The notes beneath the pieces are model-generated. The model did not search any database. It saw nothing but the letters and a program-made list of their open reading frames with translations, and was not told the origin of the DNA. A program made the position numbers and the translations under genes. A DNA stretch of 64,000 bases from Tanytarsus gracilentus (lineage: Eukaryota; Arthropoda; Insecta; Diptera; Chironomidae), in assembly GCA_038502055.1 (NCBI GenBank), contig JAXRKN010000044.1, positions 1,522,001 through 1,586,000 on the forward strand, read 5' to 3'. How positions within the stretch are numbered: position 1 is the stretch's first letter; the number at the start of each line of letters is the position of its first letter. Below, one piece after another: positions 21,296-32,500 of the stretch.

Positions 21296-22504
21296 ATGAC
21301 TTTAAACTCAAAAAGTATTTTTAAAATCTCTAACAATATCATCTCGCGATGCTTTACCACAAATCTTCCGGATGACATCAAAGTTATTCAAGAATTAACG
21401 AAGAAATTTGTTAATGACGAAATTAAACCTGTTGCGGGGAAAATTGATCGCGAATGTAAATTCCCAGCAGCTCAAATAAGAAAGCTCGGAGAGATGGGTT
21501 TTATGGGAATTGGTGCATCAGCAGAATTTGGCGGATCTAGCATGAATACTTTGACTATGTCAGTGATTATTGAGGAATTATCGAAAGGATGTGCTTCCAT
21601 CGGCGCAATCGTGTCAATTCATAATTGTCTTTATGTCAGTCTCCTCCAAAGAATTGGAACTCAAGAACAAAAGCTTAAGTGGCTCAAAGGATTCACGGAT
21701 GGCAAAAAAATTGGAGCTTTTGCACTTAGTGAAACTGAAGCTGGAAGCGATGTCGCAAATATTTCCACTACAGCAATTAAAGATGGTGATTTTTACATTC
21801 TAAATGGCACAAAAGCGTGGGTGACTTCAGGCGAGGAGTGTAGTGCGGTGATAATTTTTGCCACAGTCGACAAGTGCAGGAAGCACAAAGGAATTGCAGC
21901 GTTTCTAGTCAATATGAGTCAGGAGGGTGTCACTAGGGGCAAAAATGAGAGGAAGCTGGGCATCCGAGCGACATCGACGAACTCAATAATTCTCAATGAT
22001 GTCCGTGTTCATTCGAGCAATGTCTTAAGTTCACCAGGACAAGGATTTCAAGCCGCTATGGAGCAGTTAGATCAAGCAAGAATTGGCATTGCATCGCAGG
22101 CACTCGGAATTGCTCAAGCATCACTCGACTGTGCCGTTAATTATGCGTCACAGAGAAAGGCATTCGATAGTCCAATAATTAAAATGTTTTCAGTGAAAAA
22201 AAGACTCGCCGAAATGGCCTTAAAAATTGAATCTTCAAGACTTTTAGTGCGTCAAGCGGCGACGAAGAAAGACGAGCATTTAAAGAGCACAAAATATACG
22301 TCAATGGCGAAATGGCAGGCCAGCACCACGGCAACTTTCTGTGCGCACAATTGCATTCAAATTCTGGGTGGTATTGGCGTCGTCGAAGATTATCCAGCTG
22401 AAAGATTTTATCGTGATGCGCGAATAACTGAAATTTATGGTGGAGTCACTGACGTCCAAATGATGATCGTTGCTGAGCAATTGGAGAAGGAATATTTTAA
22501 ATAA
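21296..22504 (+). CDS. Acyl-CoA dehydrogenase family protein, short-chain-like, intronless
   Basis: A single uninterrupted exon encodes 402 residues, the usual length for mitochondrial short-chain or short/branched-chain acyl-CoA dehydrogenases. The N-terminal 24 residues are Ser/Lys/Arg-rich with few acids, like a mitochondrial presequence. The flavin and substrate segments FALSETEAGSD, AWVTSG, LGIRATST, RIGIASQALGIAQ and CIQILGGIGVVEDYPAERFYRDARITEIY are present. At the site where short- and medium-chain enzymes have the catalytic base (IYEG), this protein reads IYGG, and the following GTSEIQR is GVTDVQM. No Glu is found at the alternative base position of isovaleryl- and long-chain enzymes either (LDQARIGIA). 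It may be inactive as a dehydrogenase or have another role. The lack of introns suggests a retrocopy, but no poly(A) remnant or flanking repeat was noted. Confidence 0.9.
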   Translation: MTLNSKSIFKISNNIISRCFTTNLPDDIKVIQELTKKFVNDEIKPVAGKIDRECKFPAAQIRKLGEMGFMGIGASAEFGGSSMNTLTMSVIIEELSKGCASIGAIVSIHNCLYVSLLQRIGTQEQKLKWLKGFTDGKKIGAFALSETEAGSDVANISTTAIKDGDFYILNGTKAWVTSGEECSAVIIFATVDKCRKHKGIAAFLVNMSQEGVTRGKNERKLGIRATSTNSIILNDVRVHSSNVLSSPGQGFQAAMEQLDQARIGIASQALGIAQASLDCAVNYASQRKAFDSPIIKMFSVKKRLAEMALKIESSRLLVRQAATKKDEHLKSTKYTSMAKWQASTTATFCAHNCIQILGGIGVVEDYPAERFYRDARITEIYGGVTDVQMMIVAEQLEKEYFK

Positions 22505-23770
22505 AAATTATCTCAACATATTTTTTATGGTATTAAGAAAAGGTGATTTGTTGAAAATTTGAATAATTTGATTATTTTTATGAAATAAAATTTGAAGATG
22601 ACGTAATTAAAATTATTTTAGTAAAATGTGCAACAATGAAAATGCATTCATATAAAAAACTATTTTTAAAAAAAGGTTATTTCGATTTGTAAACGTGAGA
22701 TTTTATGATTGAAAATGAGTTTGTACTTAAATTCCGGAAATTGAATTAATTAATTTTTAAAATAAATTTAGATTTTAATTTTTAAAAATTTAAATTTTAA
22801 AATATCACATAAAAATTTGAATTTTAACGGTCACTTAACCCTAAATTATGTCCCCTGCATCGTGTGACGATAAAAATCACCGCAAATTGCATTTGTATTT
22901 ATTTATTTTCGCCTCTAAACAGACACACAACATTTTATTTTCTTGCATTTTGCTTGTATTGTAAACCCGAACAGTTGCCGGTATCATAAAAAGTTAACTA
23001 TTTATCTAATCAAAAATTATGCTATCAACATGTTGTTGAACATTAAAAGAAAATTTTTACATCAGTTATAAATTGAGGGTCATTGAAAATCCTCAAATGG
23101 ATTTTTTCGAGTGTTTATTTTGACAATGATAACTCATTCATATCAACGCTGATAAACGGATCGATTTCAAAACACTTGAAGAATATTTTTGGTGGGTGAA
23201 AAAAGTGAAAATGTTTTGACTTTCGTTTCGTAAGATTTTTTTTTGCTCTAGACTGCCTCAACAAAATTTGGAACTCTTACACTGAGAGAAATTTAAAAAT
23301 TTGTTTTGAGAATAAAAGTGATAAATTTAAATCAAAGAGGAAATTCCAGAAATTTTAAGATTTATTTTTAATCCAAGGATTTAAATTTTTAAGTCCAAGG
23401 ATTAAATTTATTTAAATTCCAGGAATTAATTATAAAATTAAAGATTAAATTTTTCCATCAGTGTCAATCACACACGAGTACTCGCTAATTTTGTATGAAC
23501 CTTATCTATCTTTTCGTAGGCTCTTATCGATATATTTGTATGTGCGTTTATATACACGAACATTAATTCACACGAGAGAATAAAGTGAGGCACTGCAATT
23601 AAAAGAAATATTTCCAGTTGTATTCGAAGTCGCTTCACTGTCGCACGTTCGTGTAAATATTTTTTGTGCATTTTAAATTCATTTTTCTGTCTGACCTGCG
23701 TGTGATGACACTTTTTCATTAGAAAATGATTGAGAAGCTCACGTGAAAAAAAGAAATTGAATAAAAATTA
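22505..23770. other. Intergenic DNA
   Basis: AT-rich sequence between two plus-strand genes. A possible poly(A) signal AATAAA lies near 22584. No other feature was supported. An open frame at 23468-23719 on the minus strand lacks support. Confidence 0.6.
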
Positions 23771-26082
23771 ATGACGCAAATCGGAAAAATGGCCTGGATA
23801 CGTCAAAATGGAGCGTTGAGCCTCGCGTTATCATTAACTTTGTTTATGATCGCACACGCGTCTGATATTTGCGAGCAATGTAAATGTTCTCCAAACGAAG
23901 ACAACAATCTTGTGATTTATTGTAAGGGATACAAAAATCACAAGTTGGACATCGATTTTGAGCTTATCGATTGGCCAAAGAGCGATGAAAATTCTTACAT
24001 TGCTTTCTTCAACAACTTATCGATTCACCTCTTGCCAAAGTGAGTCAATTTTGTATGTTACGATAACAAAGCGTGAGCTTGATAAAAAAAACTACGATTT
24101 CTTAATAAAACAACATTGATGAATGTATTTTTAAATAGAATGGCGGGTGATCAAAAAATTATTTCGCTGAATCTTGATGACAACACGATAAGGACCGTTC
24201 AGTCGGATCCTTTTGAACTTTTCACGAATTTGGAGTCGATTTCATTGGCGAATAATTTAATTAGCGATTTGACGAAAGGTAAAAAAATTATTCATGGATA
24301 TTTTATTTTTTGAATATTTTATAAACGTTATTTTTATCATTTCAACAATTTTAATCCCACCTTAACTGATAACAAAAATCGCAAAATTCCAGACTTTTTT
24401 AAATTCCAATCAAAACTGAAAGAGATCAACATCGCAAACAATTCTCTCGCATCGATCGACCATCAAATTTTCACAGCACTCGTGAACCTTGAAGAATTAA
24501 ATTTATCGCAAAATTTTCTCACAAAACTCACTGCCGATTTTCTCGAAGCGACGAGCAGCGTGAAAACTTTGCGAGTTGAGAATAACAAAATTTATGCTAT
24601 CGATATGGCTTATGATAAAGTTGATTATGAATTGCGTCAATTATTCCTCGCCTACAATCATTTTACCGTTATCACGTCATCGATGTTTGAAAAGCTGACA
24701 AAATTGTGAGTTGTAAATCAAAACTGACTAATTGCATGTTTTATAAATTAATTGCTTTGCAATGGGTGGTCATGATGTGAATTTGAATTTCCCGCCAAAA
24801 ATATTTCATGGATTTTTAAAAAAATACGTTACAAATTTTTATTTTTTTACTGGAAATTTTCAACCTCAAATGTTGCTCGCATAATTAATTGCTTTTTAAT
24901 TGCAGAGAAGTTATCGACTTATCTAACAATGCAATTGCGAACATTGATGAGAACACTTTCAACTCACTGTCAAAATTGAAGCTCCTTGATTTAAGTTCTA
25001 ATTTTTTAAAGCGAGTAGCAATTCGCTTGCCAGACTCAATTGAGTTACTGTCTATGAACAGTAACAATCTTATCACCTGGCCACTTCTCAACACGCCCGA
25101 TAATCTAATGGAATTAGAACTTCAACAAAATAATTTAGAATATATTTTTCCTAAAGATCAAGAAGTGAAAAATCTTCGTGTTCTCGACGTGTCAAAAAAT
25201 ATAATTACCTTGCTGCCAAACACACAATTTTTACAACTTGAAAAGCTAGACTTGAGTTACAATTTGATGAGCACAATACCTAAAAATTTAAATTATGTGG
25301 CACCGCTTTTGTCGCAACTTGTCCTCGACGGAACTCAAATCGAAACAATCGAATTTGAGGAGAAAACAATTTTGCAATCAATTTCACTGAGTCACTTGCC
25401 ACTCTTGAAGAAAATTCAATCGGGAGCTTTCATAAATTTAGCGGGCTCGCAGTTAACACAAGACGGAAGTGAATCGTGCATTGACCTCAAAATTTCTCAT
25501 AATGAACTTTTAAGTGAGATCGATGAAGCTGCTTTTGATGGCTTTGGAAGGATGTGTCACTTGGATTTAAGCTACAATAATTTAACGAAAGTTCCACAAA
25601 ATTTAACCGACTGGACGAAACTTGAATATGGCGTTGATTTTCAGGGAAATCCACTGTCTTGTCATTGTGAAGACGAATGGATATTAGAAAGCATCCTCAA
25701 CACTTTGTACTATAATGAACAGCTGCAAGATAATCTTCTCGAGCTGCGATGTCAATCGCCTGATGAATTCGCCAACAGAAGACTCGTTTCGTTTCTCAAA
25801 CACAAAAATCCTTTCTGTAAAAATTTTTCCGATGAAGAACAAATGCAAAAGATGGTACAAAAATCAAACTTTGGAGGCTTTTACCTCGACTCGACGCCAC
25901 CAAATTCAAGTGGAAAATCAATTGATTTTCATCTTGCTCCTTTTAGTGTTGGATTCATCATAATCGTGGCTTTAAGTGCTTTAATTTTAGTTCTTATGAT
26001 TTTGGTCGGCGTGCGATGGCAGCGAGAGCAAAATCGAAAACTAGCGAGGAGGAATCGACTCTACTACGATTATAATTATTAG
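23771..26082 (+). CDS. Leucine-rich-repeat single-pass membrane protein
   Basis: Exons 23771-24039, 24139-24278, 24393-24705 and 24906-26082 sum to 632 residues. A signal peptide (to about residue 36, SLALSLTLFMIAHAS) precedes a cysteine cluster CEQCKC. About a dozen leucine-rich repeats follow (for example VIDLSNNAIANIDENTF, LRVLDVSKNIITLLP, LEKLDLSYNLMSTIP). An LRR C-terminal cap has the CHCEDEW pattern with later paired cysteines. One transmembrane helix lies near residues 585-610 (GFIIIVALSALILVLMILV). The cytoplasmic tail is short (about 22 residues), basic and then tyrosine-rich (LYYDYNY). It is a type I cell-surface protein, probably for adhesion or receptor function; the partner is unknown. 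The second ATG (23789) is an alternative start. The stop is 93 bp from the convergent Nup58 stop. Confidence 0.9.
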
Positions 26083-26175
26083 AAAACATGGACGTAAATA
26101 TTTAGAATTTAAGCGAAGGCCAAAAATATTTTTAACATCATATTTTATAAGAATTTTAAAATAAAATTTGACAAT

Positions 26176-27896
26176 TTACTTATTAAATCCGAAATTGGTT
26201 GAATTTCCAAAGAGAGAAGTATTTCCACCCATTTGCATTGAGGGAAGATTGAACGAGGACTGATTTGGCTGTGCTTGTTGCTGCTGTTGAGGCTTTTGTA
26301 TATTTCCAAAATTAAAACCACCTTGTGAGCTGAATGCATTTGGGCCATATTGAACGTGATTAGCAGATGATTTTGTTACATTTTGCGTTTTCTCATCGGC
26401 AAAGACGTTCGTTTGATCGCGTAGGACAAATTTACGGAGCTGAAGGTATTGCTCCTTTTGATGTTCAACTTTTGTGTGGGAATCTTGAACGCGTCCCGCT
26501 AATGCTATGAAACACTCATGAATCTGATTAAGTCCTCGCTTGAGATCTTGTGCTGAAAAATTTTGTGGATTCGCGAGTGATTGAAGATGTTTTTCTGTCA
26601 ACTCAACTTGATGCTTTAAATTCAGCAAATCAGTCTCATAGCGTTGAATTAAATCCTTGAAATAGATTTCGGGCAAAATATTCTCAAACTGCAGTCCACT
26701 CGGTGTCTCGTGAGTTCTTTGCGCCATGTCAGCATTCTCAATGACTTTCGCCGTTTCATTTCGCAAATGTTTTATGATAGACCGATTTGTGTCGATCGTA
26801 TTTGAGACCTCTTGAGCCGAACAACTCAATCTCTGTATTTCGTCGGTGACAGTTTTTAGCTTTCGATCTGTCGAACGCGTAATTTCCGACGAGATTGTTT
26901 TCTGGTTCTTTATATAATTTTTGAATTCTTCAACGGACTGCATTATTTGAATTGGAACTTGAGTCTCCTTTACTTTGGTCGCTTCCATTTTCCCTTCCGG
27001 TGCTTTTTGCTGATTCGCACTCATATCAATTCCGCCGAGTCCAACGAACGACTGCTGGGTTGAAGTTGTCACAGTGGCTTTAAATATTTTAAGGAAATTA
27101 AAAATTTTGTTTAAGAATTAGGGAGTTTGCCATACCTTGCTGTGCTGGAGCGCTTGTTGTTGTGATGGTGTTGGAAAATAGCGGTTGAGTAGCAGTTCCG
27201 AATAGACTCGGATTTGTCTGTGCTGGTGCAGTGCTGAGCGAAAGAAGTGATGGAGTGCTTGTTGACGCTGTCGATGGATTCTGAGCACCGAAATTAAATG
27301 AAGGCGGTGCTGTTGTTGCAGGAGGAACTGAAGGTTGACCAAAAGAAATTCCCATAGACGCTTGAGTTGTTGTTGGAGTGCTTCCAAACGATAAACTTCC
27401 TTGTGTGCTTCCGAAAGCTGGCGGTGGCGGCTGCTGAGTTGAAGCTTGAACTGTCGGCTGTACTGGTTGAACATTTGAAGCCATTCCCAAGCCAAATGAA
27501 GGTGCACTAACGGCAGGTTGTGAAGTTGGAGCTGAGCTGAATGAAAATCCAGCAGTTGGTGGCTTTGCGGCTAATGGTTGTTGTTGTTGCTGTTGTTGTG
27601 GCTGTGTTCCCAATCCTTGATTCGTTGCAGTAGGAGCTCCAAATGAAAATCCAGCAATGCCGGCACTGAAAATGCATTCATAAAGTAAATATAAAGATAA
27701 AGAAACTTAAAATAATCACCCAGCAGCTGGTGTACTTGCAGCACCGCCAAAAGAGAATCCAGTAGTGGCAGCGCTAAATTTAAATTCATATTTTTATGAA
27801 ATTAATAAAGAATTAATGAAAACTTTCATGTTTATCTCACCTTGGAGTGGCCATCGAGCTCGAGTTGGTTGTAGGAGTGCCAAAATTAAAGCTCAT
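26176..27896 (-). CDS. Nup58: Nucleoporin Nup58 (p58/p45)
   Basis: Exons 27896-27841, 27773-27720, 27665-27136 and 27077-26176 join in phase to 513 residues. The N-terminal half is an FG-repeat region (FNFG, FSFG, FGLG, FGAQ) rich in Thr, Ser, Pro, Ala and Gln, with a poly-Gln run after GTQP. The conserved middle contains GLGGIDM and then a coiled-coil region of about 200 residues (IQIMQSVEEFKNYIKNQ through VEHQKEQYLQLRKFVL). The C-terminal tail returns to FG repeats (FGN, FGNSTNFGFNK). Nup58 forms the central channel complex with Nup54 and Nup62 and lines the transport channel. It is on the same strand as BORCS8, 227 bp downstream of it. Confidence 0.93.
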
Positions 27897-28123
27897 GCTG
27901 AATTAATTTAATTTTTAATTTTCCGATGCGATGCAAAAATAAAAATAAAATGTAAACATAACCCTAACAATGTTCGAAAAAATAAATTGTTGAATTTCGA
28001 AAATTTGTGGGTAATAAAAGCGCATCTTTATTATTATAATTTTTTGCATAATTAATGTTTTTTTAAATAAATTTTTATATCACGGATGTGACTAGGTTTT
28101 GCATGTCTTGAGTAAAATTAATT

Positions 28124-28704
28124 TTAATGTAATGTCGTATGAGATCTCTGAAGTTCAGCCGTTGATGAAGTTGTTGCATTCGTTATGCCCATGATATTTT
28201 CAACACTTTCTCTTACAACATCAACCGTCGGGCCAATTTCTAATGGTAAATGTGCTGAGAATCTTTTGTAGATTGTACTCGAGTCCTTGGCTGTTGCGTT
28301 ATCCTTCTTTCGTCTCGTTTCCTCATATTTGAGTTGCTGTCGAAGAAAAATCGCATTCTTTAGACTTTCTTGAATACTTTTCAGTGGCTCCTCAGCTGAC
28401 TCTATTGACTTTAATGTCTCCAGACTGTAATCGATATCGAAGCAAATTCCATTCAAATCTGTTCTTAGTTTTTCGACATTTGCTCGCTTTTCAATGATGA
28501 CTGGAACGACTTTTCTGACATTTTCCTGAATCCTATAGAGGGCCAGACTCGGCTCATTGGCAAGAATGTGCACATTTTCTGATATTTTTTCGCTTGCTGC
28601 AAGATTTTAAGAAAAAATATTTTTTTTATATAAAATATTAAAAATCTAGTTTTCTCACTCTTTTTGACTTTTGCATTTAGCGCTGGATCATTGATTGTGT
28701 TCAT
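28124..28704 (-). CDS. BORCS8: BLOC-1-related complex subunit 8
   Basis: Exons 28704-28659 and 28596-28124 encode 172 residues. The segment VHILANEPSLALYRIQENVRK is the signature of BORCS8 (formerly MEF2BNB). Helical heptad-like sequence follows, with a longer polar tail than in vertebrates. BORC sits on the cytosolic face of lysosomes and recruits Arl8 and kinesin for outward movement. The ATG at 28704 was chosen because it begins MNTINDPALNAK, a family-like leader; an in-frame ATG at 28722 adds only MIIFFK. The gene is divergent from RPB11, with 262 bp between start codons. Confidence 0.9.
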
Positions 28705-28966
28705 TTTGAAAAATATTATCAATTTAAAGTTGTTGCTTGAGTTGAATTTGAAATATTTTAAATTTTTGGGAAATTCTTATAAGAATTTTATGTTTTGTAA
28801 ACAAAAATAATTCGAATTACGAAAAATTCTCAGTAAGCCACCATTCGATACTTTTTGAAAGCGCTTTTCATCACTTTTTAATTATTTCTCTCCGGTCGGA
28901 GCTTTAAAAATATAAAACTATTTGGTTTCTCACATAAATTAAGGATAAAAATACAAATAAACAACA
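28705..28966. promoter_or_regulatory. Bidirectional promoter interval BORCS8/RPB11
   Basis: Two housekeeping-type genes start 262 bp apart on opposite strands. The interval is AT-rich with no clear TATA box for either gene. Confidence 0.5.
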
Positions 28967-29439
<473 letters not shown>

Positions 29440-29559
29440 AAATTTTAAGCTGAAAATCGTTTCAATAAAAAAATTTCTCTTTCTACTGGTAACAATAAAT
29501 TTTCGCAATAATTTATTTATCATATCTAGTCGATCCCAAAAATATAAATTAAATTTTAA

Positions 29560-32500
29560 TTAGAATGTCTCGTCAGTAGGACAATCCTCGGTGTCGTGAG
29601 CATCAAAAATCTCGCAGTTATCGCAATACATTCGTGGCGCTGGTTTCTTCTTTCCATTTTTATTTGGAGCTGGAGCATCGGGATCCATTGTTGAGCATTG
29701 CGTAGGACAATCTTCAGTTTCGTGTGAATCAAATTCCTCACAAATGTCGCAATACATTCGTGGCGTTGGTTTCTTCTTGTCGAGGAAGCTCAAATCGAGT
29801 TCGTGTCTGTTAAAAATTAAATTAAATTATAAATTAAAACCTAAAAATAGTTTCAACTTACTCTGAATAATTTTTCGATGACGATGGACCAGTCTCGAGG
29901 ACTTGAACTTGTTTCGAGAGCTTTAAATTTTTCTTATGCATGTCGGCGATGATTGAATTTAAAAACTCAATGTGTTCGACTAAATCTTGACCCTCAGCAT
30001 CACCCTCAACTTTTGGAACATTTCCAATGCTCTGGAGCTGCTCAATTTGCCGTTTAAGTGTCTGATTTGCAATTTTGAGTTCAGTTTCGGAAATTTCCAA
30101 ATCTTTAATTTTGAGTAAAAGTTTCTCGCCATGCTTTTGATTGAGTTTTATGTTCGACGTTGACGCTTCAGCTTCACTTTGATAGATTGAGAGTTGACTC
30201 TCGAGAACGTCCAATTTTCGCGACCAATCTTGATTCTCTTTTTCCTTAACATCCTCGAGAATGCTAATTTGTTCCATTAAATCATTAATTTGCATTTTGC
30301 TCTCACTCTCGAGCTTTTCTTTCAATGCACATGCATTTTCTAGCTGCCGCTCTTTATCAACAATGCTCGACTCCATTTGTTGCATTCGCATTTTAACTTC
30401 ATTCAATGCCGACTCGCGCTGTGCAACTGTTTCGTTGAGTGACTGCATTACATCTGTCGTTGAATCTTTCTCGCTTGCGACATTTTTAAGGCACGTCTTC
30501 ATATTATCTAAATTATTTTTCAAGTCAGCAATAAGATTGTCTTTTGTGCTGCACTCGTGCACCATTTTTGTAAGTTCATTGTCTTTATTCTTAACAAGCT
30601 GTTGAGTGCTTTCAATTTCTTTGCGAATTTTCTCCTCTTGCTGCTTAATTGATGCGTGCAATTCACTAATGTCACTCTCACGAAGTTGGAGACGCTTAAG
30701 AATTTCTTCTTTCTCGAAATCTTTGGCAGCGGTCTCTTGATGAAGTTCATTGATCTTTTGCTGCATTGCAAAAATTTTAAGTTCAGTTTCGCTCTTAAAA
30801 ACTTCCGACTCTTTTCGTTCGAGTGAAATCTTTTCATCTAAGCTCTTGCGACGTTGCTGTAAACTTTTAATTTCCTCCTCATAGTTGCAACTTTTAGCTT
30901 TATATTCCTCTTTACGGTGCACCAAATCAATTTGCTCTTCCTCAATTAATTTAAGCTTATTTTGAAGTTCTTTCATGTCACTCTCGAGCTTTTCTTTGAG
31001 TGTATTTTCATGTTGAACTTGCTGATTCAAAAAATTAATTTGCTGCTCAGAATCGTAACATTTACGTTGAATTTCATCGAGAAATTTAATTTTCTCTTCA
31101 TTGCCAACGGATGCCGCCACTAAATTGTCAACTTGAGCTTTCAGTTGACCTTCCAACGTCGCCGTCTTGCTCTTTTCGATGAAAAGCTTATTTTCATATT
31201 CGTCTCTTAAAATTGTCTTTGATGCATCGAGCTCTTCAAGCGTTAATTTTAATTGATCTGTGGTATCTTTTTCTTTGTTAAGCTCTAACGTAAGCTGAGA
31301 TTCTTTGGCTTTAAGTTCATCGATTGCGACACCCATGCGTGACTCACTCTGCTTCATTGCATCTTGTGATGATTTAAGCTCATTTTGAATATCTTCGAGG
31401 TTTTCTTTTAGGCTCTTAATTTTCGCGTCAAGTTCATTTTTCGTTCTCTCAGAAGCTTCCAAAAGCTCGTGACTCTCTTTTTTCAGTTGCGCTTTTTCCG
31501 ACTCGAAAATTCCCTTCAACTTTAAAATTTCACTCTCGAGACTTCGTCGCTCTTCTTCTGTCGACTGTTTGATGCTCGCAAGCTCATGATTGAGATTATT
31601 TTCACTCTCAACTTTATTTCTTTGAATCGTATTAATTTCAGTGTTGAGTTTATCGCAATTTTGTCTCACCAAATCACGTTGATTTTCAAGCTCATCGATT
31701 CTTCTTTGAAGTTCAAACTCAACAGATTTAGAGCGCGATTGTAAGGACTCGAAGGATATTTGGCTTGCTGTAAGCTCTTCGTGGAGTTTCTTGAGTGTGT
31801 CATCGGTGTTGTGAGATGAATTTTTAAGAAGTTCAATGTCCTGTTGTAGTTTAATTTTTTGTTCGTTTAACTGCGAGATTTTTTCTTCTTGAGCGCCTAA
31901 TTTTCTATTGAGGTCCTTGTTGTCAACTTCAGCTGCGTTTTTATCCTCGAGAAGATTTTTGTTGGTAATTTCAGCCTCTTGGAGCTTCTTGATCGTGTCA
32001 TCGTAAATATTTTGAAGCTTTTCAAGTTGATTTGCTTTCTCGCCGTCCTCCTTTTCAATCTTGGTCAACCTCGTATACGAATCGCTATATTTCATTTCAA
32101 ACTCAGAAACTTTAGCCTCAAGTTCGCTCTTCTTTTCAGTCAGTAATGATGAATTTTTATTCATGACATCAATGCGTGCATCCTTCTCTCTAATCATTCC
32201 ATTAAGTTCCTCAATCACTGAAGACATTTTCTTCTTCTCGCTGTCATGATCAACGTGAAGCTTTTGAATTTGTTCCTCTGACGATTTTTGATCGAGTGAA
32301 ATTTGATCCTCGAGAGCTTTTTTAACGGCTTGAAGTTCATCGAGGTCACTTTGGTTTCTTTCCTTCATCTCATTCAAGTCTTTTGTCAATTTTTCTATTG
32401 CTGCATTTTTTTCATTGATGAGATTTATTTTACTTTCAGCATCGCTACTCAATCCCGACACGCTCTGTTGAATTTCGTCTTTTTCTTTTATCAGCTTTTC

